From contig NZ_JAVAMB010000027.1 of assembly GCF_030730925.1 (NCBI RefSeq), forward strand, positions 1 through 52,684: a stretch of DNA of 52,684 nt. The letters run 5' to 3'. A program made the translations under genes and the position numbers. This stretch comes from Flavobacterium sp. DG2-3 (GTDB lineage Bacteria; Bacteroidota; Bacteroidia; Flavobacteriales; Flavobacteriaceae). Numbering within the stretch: position 1 is the first letter of the stretch; every line of letters begins with the position of its first letter. Positions 26,816-35,743 of the stretch are shown here, piece after piece. The notes under the pieces were generated by a model. That model was given only the letters and a program-made list of their open reading frames with translations, was not told the origin of the DNA and did no database searches.

Positions 26816-28240
26816 TTAAAATGGGACTTTTTCGTCTGTGTTTAATGTCAATTTCGGATTTTTCTGTAAAACCGATAATGGGAACGGAATAATATACAAT
26901 CGAGAATTGGGCTGTAAAGTATATGTTTTTTGAGGAACCGTTTTGTTTACAATTGGAAATACTCTCGTAATTGTTTTTGCATATTCTGTTTCGGTATTTA
27001 ATCGTTTCAAATCGAAGAAACGGTTAAATCCTAAAAGCAATTCTTTTCTTCTTTCATTAATGACCAATTCCATTGTTTCTTTTCTTGTCGCTGGAACGGC
27101 CAAATTAACAGTACCAGAAAGAATACGTTTTGCTCTTAATGTATTTAAAACATTAACCGCTTCATTAAACTGGTTCTCTCTTGCATAACATTCTGCTAGA
27201 ATTAAATATACTTCTGTAGTTTTCATTCCAACAGTTGGGTAGAAAAATCTCGTGTATTGTGTTCCCCAATAGGCTGTGTTTGAACCTTGATCTAAGTTTG
27301 TTGTGCTTGTTGAGTTGAAAAACAAATTGAAACGACCATCGTTTATTCCAAATAAAGTTCTCAATTCTGGACTGATGATGTAACTCTGAGCAAAGTTCAT
27401 TTCGTTATAACCCGTCATGTACATGTAACTCAAAACTTCTACGTTGCTTGCCGCCGGAACAGCAACCGCCGTTGGTCCGCCCTGTTTACTGTAAGCTACC
27501 AAATCGAAAATCTGATTGTTATAGCTTAATGATTTTTCTGCCGCTTCTTTAGCTTTTGCAATTTCACGTTTAAACAAATGCACTTTTGCTTTAAACGCGT
27601 ACGCAAATGCTAATGACGGGTGATAAACATCGGCAGGTTTTTCTTGAATAAAGGGCAATGCATCTTCAATATCTCTCTGAATAAAATCATAAACCTGTGC
27701 AACAGTAGATTTTGAAGGCTGTGCTTCTAAATCAAATTTATCCATTATACAGATTCCTCCATCTGTAGCTGCAGTCTGCGGATCATACGCTTTCGCATAC
27801 GTATTCACTAATAAAAAGTGATCGTAAGCTCTGAATATTTTAGCTTCAGCTTTGGCTAATTGTTTGATATTTCCATCTCCTTTACTCTCATCTACCAATG
27901 AAATAATGGTATTCCATCTGTTGATATAACTATAAGCTTGATTGTAAAAACTTGAACCCGTCAATAACGAAACTCTATCTATACTTTCATCAAAAGTAAA
28001 ATTAATAATATCAATGTTTGGAGTTCTTCCGATTACATTGGCCTCTCTCATCCATTGATCGTCTGACAAGTACTGAAAGTTATTGATTGGATAACCTCTG
28101 TTTGGTAATGATACCAATTCTAGAAATTGTTCTGGAGTTTCAATTACTAAAGCTCCTTTGGGTGTGATTTCTGTATAATCTTCGCAAGATGATGCAGTTA
28201 ACATCAAAAGCGACAGTAGTGTTATATATATCTTTTTCAT
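26816..28240 (-). CDS. SusD/RagB-family lipoprotein (locus 2)
   Basis: 474 residues from ATG 28240, which gives lipobox Cys19 (TASSCEDY) and no overlap with susC; the longer frame uses GTG. Typical features: RagB start (DYTEITPKGALVIETPEQFL), WNTIISLVDES, RAYDHFLLVNTYAKAYDP, NVLNTLRAKR, FNRFFDLKRLN and a final LYIIPFPLSVLQKNPKL. It should form the lid of the locus 2 SusC and bind the ligand on the cell surface. The 4-base gap to susC indicates cotranslation. Confidence 0.93.
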   Translation of the reverse strand: MKKIYITLLSLLMLTASSCEDYTEITPKGALVIETPEQFLELVSLPNRGYPINNFQYLSDDQWMREANVIGRTPNIDIINFTFDESIDRVSLLTGSSFYNQAYSYINRWNTIISLVDESKGDGNIKQLAKAEAKIFRAYDHFLLVNTYAKAYDPQTAATDGGICIMDKFDLEAQPSKSTVAQVYDFIQRDIEDALPFIQEKPADVYHPSLAFAYAFKAKVHLFKREIAKAKEAAEKSLSYNNQIFDLVAYSKQGGPTAVAVPAASNVEVLSYMYMTGYNEMNFAQSYIISPELRTLFGINDGRFNLFFNSTSTTNLDQGSNTAYWGTQYTRFFYPTVGMKTTEVYLILAECYARENQFNEAVNVLNTLRAKRILSGTVNLAVPATRKETMELVINERRKELLLGFNRFFDLKRLNTETEYAKTITRVFPIVNKTVPQKTYTLQPNSRLYIIPFPLSVLQKNPKLTLNTDEKVPF

Positions 28241-28244
28241 TTTT

Positions 28245-31200
28245 TTAAAGAGTAAGATTAAAGCCAAATAAATACGTTTTTGGCGATGGTAAGCTGCGAA
28301 CACCAGAATTTAAGCTGTAAACCTCTGGATCAATGCGGTTTCCGGCTGCGCTCCAATACCAGATATTATTCATTTGGAAAGTGAACTTTGCCGAAACCAT
28401 TTTAATTTTATTTGCGAATGCCTTAGGCAAGTTATATCCTAAAGAAACATTTCTCAATTTAATATAATCGCCATCCACCACATTGGCTGATGAATATCGC
28501 CATTGGCTGCTCATCGTTCCAGCATAGTTTCTAACACTTTCGTCTAAATCTACATACAAACGAGTATTGCCATTTCTATTGTCATCGGTATAGCGATCTG
28601 CAATTCCAGAAAGATTTACATTATCAGAACTCATATCTATGGTTTCTTTACGCATTACATTTCCTCCAGAGAAAACAAATAAGAAGTTTAAATCAAATTG
28701 TTTATACGAAAAACGTTGTGACAACGAACCTGTGTAAGTCGGCATCAAAGATCCCATATTCTGTAAAGCATCTGGATTTGTAATTGTTTTTATGCTCGTT
28801 GAAATTGGATTTCCATTTTCGTCAAAAGTGATAGACGGATTTCCATTTTCATCCAAAACATACGGATAACCATTTACTGTTCCGCCATATTTGTAAGCAT
28901 ACATACTATTGAAATAATCGTTTTCTACAAAAAAACTGGTTGGAGAAGCAACATAAACTGTAGCCGTAGATTCTGCTCTAGTTACTTTTTTCACTGTCGT
29001 TCTGTTAAACGCGAAAACGAAATTGGAATTAATTTTGAAATTACCATCATTGTACCATTCAGAACCCACAGTAAATTCAACACCTTTATTTAATAATGCT
29101 CCCGCATTAATTCTTCTTGATGTAGCACCAACAGTAGGATCAAGATCTGTGGTAGCCAACAAATCGGTGCTGTATTTGCGGTAAACGTCAATAGAACCAT
29201 TTAATTTAGCTCGGAATAAACTATAATCCACACCAAGATTGGTACTTTGTGTTTTTTCCCATCGCAACATCGGATTGGGCTGCGAAGTGATATTGGTGTA
29301 CTGTAAAGACTGGTACAAGTTATCGTTTCTTCGCGTTGCCGTGATATAAGGTGTTGTACTTTGATCTACGTTTCCGTTAATACCATAAGTTGATCTCAAC
29401 TTAAGCATACTCACCCATTTTACCGGTTTCATAAATTCTTCATTGCTTATGTTCCATCCTAAACCTGCCGACCATAATGGGCGGTTTTTATATTTTGGAT
29501 CAACACCAAACAAATCGGCTTGATCGACACGGTAACTTCCTGTGATATTATATTTTGACAAATACGTATAGCTTGCCGTACTAAAAACAGAAAAATAACG
29601 GTGTAGGGTCTCCATCTGTGTTCTTGCTAAAGCTGCAAGCGTACGGTTGTTTCCAAACAAATAACTAGAAACCCCTGTCTGACTTAGCGCAAGGTTGTTT
29701 AATACTGCAGAAGTAAGTGTTACAGGGTCGTAACCATATCGTAACTGCTCGATACTTCTTGGGGCATAGGTTTCGCGCATTTCGGTACCTACCAAAGCGT
29801 TGACAGAGTGTTTTCCATCTGCAAATTCTTGATTAAAATCTAATTGATTTCTAAAAGAATAATTGCTTGCCTGAGCACTGCTTTGTTTGTAGCGTCCGCC
29901 TGTAGAAAAACCATCCACATAGGTGTAGGCATTTGTAGTAGGATTGTATCCTGTCAATGCGTTGATCGCATAACGCATTCTATACGAATTAACGTCGTGA
30001 TACTGTTCATTATCAACTTTTCTTACTTCGTACTGAAATTGTGTATTAAAGCTTAATCCTTTATATAGTTTTGCTTTTATGTTGGCAAAAGTTCTTAAGC
30101 TCAATGCATTTTGTTCTTCAATACCTTCTTTAAGTGCATCTAAAACATTAAAATTCGTTGATTTAAAACCACTTAAACCTTGCATTTTCTCAACCATAGC
30201 CGGATTTAGAGCTCCGCTTGAAGTAAAGCCGTCTCTGATTGATGCAAATGAAGATTGCACCAAATTTCCGTTATCGTCTGTAATACGCTCATATCGTTTT
30301 TGGATATCATAATTTCCAAGATCATATTCGGTCACTTCAGCATTACTATACGTTCCGTTCACTCCAAAAGTAGCATTTAGCCAGTTATTGACCTGAAAAC
30401 TACTTTTTGCATAAAGGTTAAACGAGCGTCCTGCATTGTATTTTATACGACCTTTTGATTCGTCATAGTTAAGCGAAACATATGTATTCTGCTTGCTTGT
30501 ACTTCCTGAAAAAGCAACATTATAACGCTGTCTTAATTCATTTTGCCAAACATTATCACGATAATCTCTATTGTAATCGTTTTTTCTCCATTGCGCAAGA
30601 GTCGTGTTGTATGTAGCATTATCGATTTTTCCCTCTTCCAAATTTCTGTTTAACTGGTAAAGCGGACTGTAGTATTTTGTACTGCTGTTTCCAATATCTC
30701 CATAATTGCTAAACATTGTTGCAGTATCTGCAAATCTGGCTCTTTCTCTGTTGTAAACTGCCTGTTCAAAGTCGATAAGTTCGCTTGTTGAGGCATAGTT
30801 CATATCTCTCAAATTTGGTTTCTCTGAGATAAAGAAATCGGAATTTACGGTTACTTTTAATTTACCGTTTCCTTTTTTAGTCGTTAAAACAATGATACCG
30901 TTTGCAGCTCTTGAACCATAGATAGAAGCCGCTGCAGCATCTTTAAGTACGTCAACACTTTCAATATCATACGGGTTAATTTCATCCAAAGTCAATTCAC
31001 TTGGAAGACCATCAATTACAATAAGCGGACTGTAGCCCACATTCTCAGAAAAAGTACCAATACCTCTCAAAATAGGCGTATCAGAACCAAGTCCGTTTGG
31101 ATTTTTCTGAAACATCAAACCCGCAACACGTCCTTCAATTGCACCCGATAAATTAGAATTGATATTTTCGTTTAGTGTTTTCTCATCCACTTTAGCAATG

Positions 31201-31874
31201 GCACCCGTAAAATTGCTTCTTGCAATAGTCTGATAACCTGTTACCACAACTTCTTTCATTGCCGCTACTTTATCTTCAGCGACAAGCGTAAAATCTGTGC
31301 GTCCTCCTATACCAAAAGATTTGCTTTCAATAGTTAAACCAGACAATTCAAGAACGGCATTTGGCGAAATTTTATCAAAAGAAAAACTTCCATCAAAATC
31401 CGTTATGCTTGTTCTGTTTGTTCCTGCAATGGTAACGGTTACTCCTGGAAACGATTCATTTTTATTATTTACTACTTTTCCTTTGATATCGATTAATCCG
31501 TTTCCCACGCTCTCATTTTTTTCTTTTGGAGCAGTAACCACAATCGTTTGATTGGTAAGCGTATATTTTATACTCTGATTTTTAAAAACTTGACTTAAAG
31601 TTTCGTTCAAACTAGCATTCTTTACATTAATAGTAACTGGCTTTGAATCTTTAAGCAATTTCTGCGTATACAAAACTTCGTAATTGGATTGTTTTGCAAT
31701 TTCTTTCAGCACTTTTTCTAGTGGAGCTTCCTTAAAATTTAGGGTAACTTGCTGCGCTCGCCCAGTAAAACTGCAAAGCATTATAAATACAGCACTTAGC
31801 ACCCATAAATAAGCTTTAGGAATCTTTTTTTTAAGTTTTTTGTAAGGTTTTTTTGGTTGTAAATTTAATTTCAT
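28245..31874 (-). CDS. SusC/RagA-family TonB-dependent transporter (locus 2)
   Basis: 1209 residues from ATG 31874 (the 31901 frame uses TTG). A basic N-terminus and signal segment (YLWVLSAVFIMLCSFTGRAQ) precede an STN domain (about 44-110, LNFKEAPLEKVLKEIAKQSN), a carboxypeptidase-like domain (GKVVNNKNESFPGVTVTIAG), the plug (VVVTGYQTIARSNFTGAI, SIYGSRAANGIIVLTTKKGN) and the barrel. The STN domain again fits signalling through the adjacent FecR to its sigma factor. The following metalloprotease suggests peptides or protein fragments as cargo; this is context inference. Confidence 0.93.
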   Translation of the reverse strand: MKLNLQPKKPYKKLKKKIPKAYLWVLSAVFIMLCSFTGRAQQVTLNFKEAPLEKVLKEIAKQSNYEVLYTQKLLKDSKPVTINVKNASLNETLSQVFKNQSIKYTLTNQTIVVTAPKEKNESVGNGLIDIKGKVVNNKNESFPGVTVTIAGTNRTSITDFDGSFSFDKISPNAVLELSGLTIESKSFGIGGRTDFTLVAEDKVAAMKEVVVTGYQTIARSNFTGAIAKVDEKTLNENINSNLSGAIEGRVAGLMFQKNPNGLGSDTPILRGIGTFSENVGYSPLIVIDGLPSELTLDEINPYDIESVDVLKDAAAASIYGSRAANGIIVLTTKKGNGKLKVTVNSDFFISEKPNLRDMNYASTSELIDFEQAVYNRERARFADTATMFSNYGDIGNSSTKYYSPLYQLNRNLEEGKIDNATYNTTLAQWRKNDYNRDYRDNVWQNELRQRYNVAFSGSTSKQNTYVSLNYDESKGRIKYNAGRSFNLYAKSSFQVNNWLNATFGVNGTYSNAEVTEYDLGNYDIQKRYERITDDNGNLVQSSFASIRDGFTSSGALNPAMVEKMQGLSGFKSTNFNVLDALKEGIEEQNALSLRTFANIKAKLYKGLSFNTQFQYEVRKVDNEQYHDVNSYRMRYAINALTGYNPTTNAYTYVDGFSTGGRYKQSSAQASNYSFRNQLDFNQEFADGKHSVNALVGTEMRETYAPRSIEQLRYGYDPVTLTSAVLNNLALSQTGVSSYLFGNNRTLAALARTQMETLHRYFSVFSTASYTYLSKYNITGSYRVDQADLFGVDPKYKNRPLWSAGLGWNISNEEFMKPVKWVSMLKLRSTYGINGNVDQSTTPYITATRRNDNLYQSLQYTNITSQPNPMLRWEKTQSTNLGVDYSLFRAKLNGSIDVYRKYSTDLLATTDLDPTVGATSRRINAGALLNKGVEFTVGSEWYNDGNFKINSNFVFAFNRTTVKKVTRAESTATVYVASPTSFFVENDYFNSMYAYKYGGTVNGYPYVLDENGNPSITFDENGNPISTSIKTITNPDALQNMGSLMPTYTGSLSQRFSYKQFDLNFLFVFSGGNVMRKETIDMSSDNVNLSGIADRYTDDNRNGNTRLYVDLDESVRNYAGTMSSQWRYSSANVVDGDYIKLRNVSLGYNLPKAFANKIKMVSAKFTFQMNNIWYWSAAGNRIDPEVYSLNSGVRSLPSPKTYLFGFNLTL

Positions 31875-31920
31875 ACATTTACATTGGTTATAGTTAAACA
31901 ATAGGTGGACAACTTATATT

Positions 31921-31930
31921 GGCTATAAAC
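31921..31930 (-). promoter_or_regulatory. TTTATAGCC element in the susC leader (locus 2)
   Basis: Minus-strand GTTTATAGCC, 46 bases before ATG 31874 and about 10 bases after the hairpin; the 9-base core matches locus 1. Confidence 0.4.
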
Positions 31931-31940
31931 TTTTAAACAA

Positions 31941-31967
31941 ACCAGAAGCATCGCAACTGCCTCTGGT
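31941..31967. terminator. Hairpin between fecR and susC (locus 2)
   Basis: ACCAGA..GCA / TGC..TCTGGT stem-loop 43 bases past the fecR stop, with T tracts on both sides (longer on the plus strand). Same position as the locus 1 hairpin. Confidence 0.65.
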
Positions 31968-32009
31968 TTTTTAGTTTATAAACTCAATATAATTCGGTTA
32001 AAAAAGATC

Positions 32010-33155
32010 TTACGGATAAACTATAATCGTTTTTCCTTCAACCTTAAATTTTATATCGCTAAGCTCAAGCACTTTTAATACTTCAGACAAATTTTTATTT
32101 CTAAATGTTCCTCCGTTAAATCTCACATCAGAGACATCACCTCGGTATTCTGTTTTAATTCCGTACCAGCGTTCCAGCTGCTTCATCACCGTTTTCAGAT
32201 CTGCGTTATCAAATTTAAATCGGCCGTTTTTCCAAGCTATTGCAGCTTCTGTATCTACTTCTTTAATTGAAATTTTAGATGCAGTAGCTGTTAAACTAGA
32301 TTGCTGGCCAGGTTTCAAAATTGCTTTCTGATTTTTAGAAGAAACCGCAACACTTCCTTCTAATAAAGTCGTTTTTACAGCAGATTCATTCGCGTAAGCG
32401 TGAACATTAAAATGCGTTCCTAAAACTTCGATTGTCTGATGGTCTGATTTTACAATAAAAGGTTTGCTTTTATTTTTAGCCACTTCAAAATAAGCCTCTC
32501 CTTCCAATTCAACGATTCTTTGGTCACCATTAAACTGAGTTGGATATTTGATCGAAGAAACGGCATTCAAGAATACTTTTGTACCATCTGCCAAAACAAT
32601 ATTATATTGTCCGCCGGTTGGGGTTGAAAGTGTGTTGAAAGAATTCGCATCTTCTTTTGAAGTTTCTGCGTTCGGATTTATAACATAAGTGATCACACCA
32701 TTGGCATCCATTTTAATGGTCACTTCATCCTGATCTTCTTTTGCAATAATATCTTTTGAATTGATATCTGAAAGTATAATCTGCTTTCCGTTTGAAAGTG
32801 TCAAAATTCCTCTGTTTCCGCCTGGAGCGATTTCTTTTGTTTTTTCGACAACTTGAATACTCTTCTCTTGAGTTTCAATTTCTGGTTTTGCAAAATAGAA
32901 TATTCCAGTGCCCAACAATAAAGCAATTGATGCCGCAGCAGCAACACGAGGCCAAAGACTGATTACTTTTTTCTCTTGCACCAATGGCAGTTTCGATTTT
33001 AAATATTCGTAACTGTCTTCCAGTTCGTACTCATTCAGCTGTCTTTTATCAGACGCTTTATGCAGATACCAAGCATCCAATTTATCTTTTTCTTCATTAG
33101 ATAAAGTGCCGTTTTGATACTTTTTAAGCAATTCTAGAAGTTCCGTTTTATTCAT
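32010..33155 (-). CDS. FecR-family anti-sigma factor (locus 2)
   Basis: 381 residues, longer than the locus 1 copy. Cytoplasmic anti-sigma region about 1-62 (LLELLKKYQNGTLSNEEKDK), one membrane helix about 68-88 (WPRVAAAASIALLLGTGIFY), FecR domain with two GxLxxxNG-like parts (GGNRGILTLSNGKQIILSDI, GGQYNIVLADGTKVFLNAVS) and a C-terminal DUF4974/STN-like segment about 315-378 (ADLKTVMKQLERWYGI). The insertion before the second FecR segment is common in Bacteroidota members. It follows the sigma gene by 186 bases, and a hairpin separates it from susC. Confidence 0.92.
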   Translation of the reverse strand: MNKTELLELLKKYQNGTLSNEEKDKLDAWYLHKASDKRQLNEYELEDSYEYLKSKLPLVQEKKVISLWPRVAAAASIALLLGTGIFYFAKPEIETQEKSIQVVEKTKEIAPGGNRGILTLSNGKQIILSDINSKDIIAKEDQDEVTIKMDANGVITYVINPNAETSKEDANSFNTLSTPTGGQYNIVLADGTKVFLNAVSSIKYPTQFNGDQRIVELEGEAYFEVAKNKSKPFIVKSDHQTIEVLGTHFNVHAYANESAVKTTLLEGSVAVSSKNQKAILKPGQQSSLTATASKISIKEVDTEAAIAWKNGRFKFDNADLKTVMKQLERWYGIKTEYRGDVSDVRFNGGTFRNKNLSEVLKVLELSDIKFKVEGKTIIVYP

Positions 33156-33341
33156 AATTACAATACGAAATTTTGTCTTGTTTTATAATAAGACAGTTAT
33201 AAAGGGGTTTTGTCATAGATGAAAATCAAAAAAATATTAATTTATCATTAATAAATTTCGCAAAACGTTAGTTTCTCTTTATTAATGAGAGGGTTATGAA
33301 GATAATTTATTTTAAAATTTAACAAAAAGAAGAAGAAAAAT

Positions 33342-33911
33342 TTACCAGATAAAAACATTCAGCGCCGATTTTAGTTTTCCGCGAAGAATTTTTAGCGAAT
33401 TATATACTTGCTGTTTCGCTGTTTTGTCGGTAATATTTAACTGAAGTGCAATTTCGTCATACGAAAGTTCTTCCACTTTTCTCAAAAGGAAAACTTCGCG
33501 CATTTTTTCTGGAAGTAAGGCAATTTCACTTTCAATAAGCGCTTCCAATTCTTTTTCTCTAAGTTTAGAATCGGCAAAAACATAGTCGTTTTCAATAAAA
33601 TCAGATATAGAATCGGCATAACGCGAAACTACTTTTTCGTGGGCGATATGATTTAGAATTCTGTTTTTTGTTGCTTTGTATAAATAAGAAGAAAGGGAAC
33701 TTGTAACGGTCAGTTCGTTACGTTTGTTCCAAATAGATAAAAATACTTCCTGAACCACATCATTAGCTTCATCTTGATTGCCCGTTATTTTATAAGCATG
33801 ATTTACTAAAAGTCTGGAATATCTTTCAAAAATTTCTGTATAGGCCAACTGATCATCTTCTTTGAGAAGATTTAATAAAATATGATCAGCATATTTGCTA
33901 TAAACAGACAT
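33342..33911 (-). CDS. ECF sigma-70 factor, FecI type (locus 2)
   Basis: 189 residues. Region 2 about 24-92 (IFERYSRLLVNHAYKITG, DEANDVVQEVFLSIWNKR) and region 4 about 128-180 (LPEKMREVFLLRKVEELSYD, EIALQLNITDKTAKQQVYNS). Organised as in locus 1 but only distantly similar, so each sigma factor probably serves its own susCD. The upstream gap to the MFS gene carries the 121-bp palindromic repeats. Confidence 0.92.
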   Translation of the reverse strand: MSVYSKYADHILLNLLKEDDQLAYTEIFERYSRLLVNHAYKITGNQDEANDVVQEVFLSIWNKRNELTVTSSLSSYLYKATKNRILNHIAHEKVVSRYADSISDFIENDYVFADSKLREKELEALIESEIALLPEKMREVFLLRKVEELSYDEIALQLNITDKTAKQQVYNSLKILRGKLKSALNVFIW

Positions 33912-34095
33912 TAATTAATAAAAAGTGAGGATCAAAAACGCAATATTAAACAATTTTTATGTTAAAAGCCAAATGATTATTAAGTTTAAAAAAGCGCAAA
34001 GGATTTCGTAAAGATTTTTGCATAAAATTCAATGTGATTAATCTTAATAATATTGAATAGCAGTATTCTAGTTCAAAAAACGATTTAACATGTAC

Positions 34096-34216
34096 AAGAA
34101 TCCGAAGGATTCAAATGTTTGTAGAATTTTATGTTGCACCGTGAGTATGACCCCTTCGGGGTCACATAGCATCCAGGGAATTGTCTGCTATAAATATTTG
34201 AATCCTCCGGATTCTT
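34096..34216. repeat. Family A palindromic repeat, copy 1
   Basis: 121 bp with 29-base terminal inverted repeats (34096-34124 and 34188-34216, three mismatches). Each end is itself a palindrome of the form GAATCC-nnn-GGATTC, and the middle carries GACCCC-ttc-GGGGTC. A 16-base block tttcgcgatttttctt follows at 34233-34248 and recurs after copy 2. Confidence 0.9.
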
Positions 34217-34383
34217 TTACTTGATAAAAAATTTTCGCGATTTTTCTTCATCCCTTATTTCGGAATGCTAATTCACACAAATTGCATTTTTACATCATCA
34301 CACCCAACGAGTTAATCAAAACTGTGAAAATAAATTTACAGGTTTTCTGATGTGCTTTTTATTTTATTTTGAAGTTCACTATA

Positions 34384-34504
34384 AAGAATCCGAAGGATTC
34401 AAATGTTTATAGAATTGTATATCTCACTGTGAATATGACCCCTTCGGGGTCAAATAGCAACGAGAGATTTGTCTGCTATAAACATTTGAATCCTTCGGAT
34501 TCTT
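34384..34504. repeat. Family A palindromic repeat, copy 2
   Basis: 121 bp, same orientation as copy 1 and 288 bases from it. Perfect inverted repeats, extending to 33 bases (34380-34412 and 34476-34508), with the same GACCCC-ttc-GGGGTC hairpin in the centre. Its right end is two bases from the MFS stop codon, so it can fold as that gene's 3' hairpin. Confidence 0.9.
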
Positions 34505-34510
34505 TATACT

Positions 34511-35698
34511 TTATGATAAAGTTTCGCGATTTTTCTTTTTATTTCTAGCCCAATAAGTCAAATACAAAATTCCTATAACGAAAAGCATAATATCAAATTT
34601 CATGATCTGTGGAATTCGCGTAATCTGATCGCTGTAATAACTTCCTCCTAAAAGTGCACCACATCCAATTCCGAGTTCCATCGAAATATACATGGTTGCA
34701 ACCGCTTTTCCGCGATGATCGGGATTACTTAAATCAATAGTCCAAGCACTAATTGCGGGAGATAAAATACCCGTACCAATTCCGTAAATTCCAGCTCCGA
34801 CTAAAAGCATCTGAATATCTTTTCCTTCACTTATCATAAAAAGAGCAAAAGCCGTTATAAATAATCCCGCCATTATAACCTTTGGCCGTCCGTATCTGTC
34901 TGAAACTTTTCCCGCTCCAAAACGAACCATAACCGAAGCTACTGTAAATGCCGTGAAAAATATTCCTTTATTTGTGGCTCCCAAATGCTCGCTCCAATCT
35001 GGAATTAAAGTCAAAATAAGTCCGAATGCGGTGTAAGAAAGAAACGTGATAATTCCCGCCGGAAATACATTTCTATCAACAATATCTTTTCGACCAATAA
35101 TAAACATTGATCTGTTCAGTTTTTCTTTTTTGGCAAGAGTTTCTTTCATGTTCATTACAATAATGATTGAAAAAAACGCTAGAAAAGACGAGCTGTAAAA
35201 CATCGCATTAATGCCGTATAGATTTACAATCATACTACCCAATGCTGGCCCTAATGCACCGCCAATACTAAAACACAATCCGTGCATTCCGAGCGCTTCT
35301 CCCCATCTGTGCTGCGGAATAATATCTGCCACATAAGCTGATGTTGATGTCGGTTTAAATCCTGTAGAAAAACCATGAACCAAGCGCAACAATAAAAATC
35401 CTGAAACAGAACTCAAAACAGGATAAAGGCATCCGCAAACTACACAAACCGACGAACCTATTGCCATAACGGGAACACGTCCCCATTTGTCTGTCAGCTT
35501 ACCGCTAAATGGACGCGAAATAGCTGCTGTTAAGGTAAATAAAGAAATAATAAGTCCTTTGTATTCTGCTCCTCCCAAACTGCTCAAATAATTGGGAAGC
35601 TCGGGAATCATCATATTAAAGCTTGATGAAAATAGTAAAGAACTCAAGCAAAGTAAAATGAACTGTAGAGTATAAATTGATTTTTCGTTTTGTGGCAT
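34511..35698 (-). CDS. MFS transporter, drug/metabolite type
   Basis: 395 residues with twelve hydrophobic segments. Two motif-A loops are clear: GKLTDKWGRVPV between helices 2 and 3, and GKVSDRYGRPK in the second half, plus LRLVHGFSTGF and ALGMHGLCFSIGGALGPALG. Cluster members include arabinose/drug exporters; substrate unknown. The last codons (KKNRETLS, stop at 34511) overlap a 16-base block also found after repeat copy 1, so the C-terminal tail may derive from repeat sequence. It starts 45 bases after the DUF763 gene on the same strand, so cotranscription is likely. Confidence 0.88.
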   Translation of the reverse strand: MPQNEKSIYTLQFILLCLSSLLFSSSFNMMIPELPNYLSSLGGAEYKGLIISLFTLTAAISRPFSGKLTDKWGRVPVMAIGSSVCVVCGCLYPVLSSVSGFLLLRLVHGFSTGFKPTSTSAYVADIIPQHRWGEALGMHGLCFSIGGALGPALGSMIVNLYGINAMFYSSSFLAFFSIIIVMNMKETLAKKEKLNRSMFIIGRKDIVDRNVFPAGIITFLSYTAFGLILTLIPDWSEHLGATNKGIFFTAFTVASVMVRFGAGKVSDRYGRPKVIMAGLFITAFALFMISEGKDIQMLLVGAGIYGIGTGILSPAISAWTIDLSNPDHRGKAVATMYISMELGIGCGALLGGSYYSDQITRIPQIMKFDIMLFVIGILYLTYWARNKKKNRETLS

Positions 35699-35743
35699 TA
35701 TTGAACTTTTAAATAACTAAAGGCTGGAAGAAAATTGTAATTT

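Larger units (their letters stand above)
33912..34510. other. Gene-free gap holding two family A repeats
   Basis: About 600 bases with no coding potential. It contains the promoter region of the locus 2 sigma factor (left part, no clear -7 box found) and two 121-bp palindromic repeats (separate entries). Confidence 0.7.
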
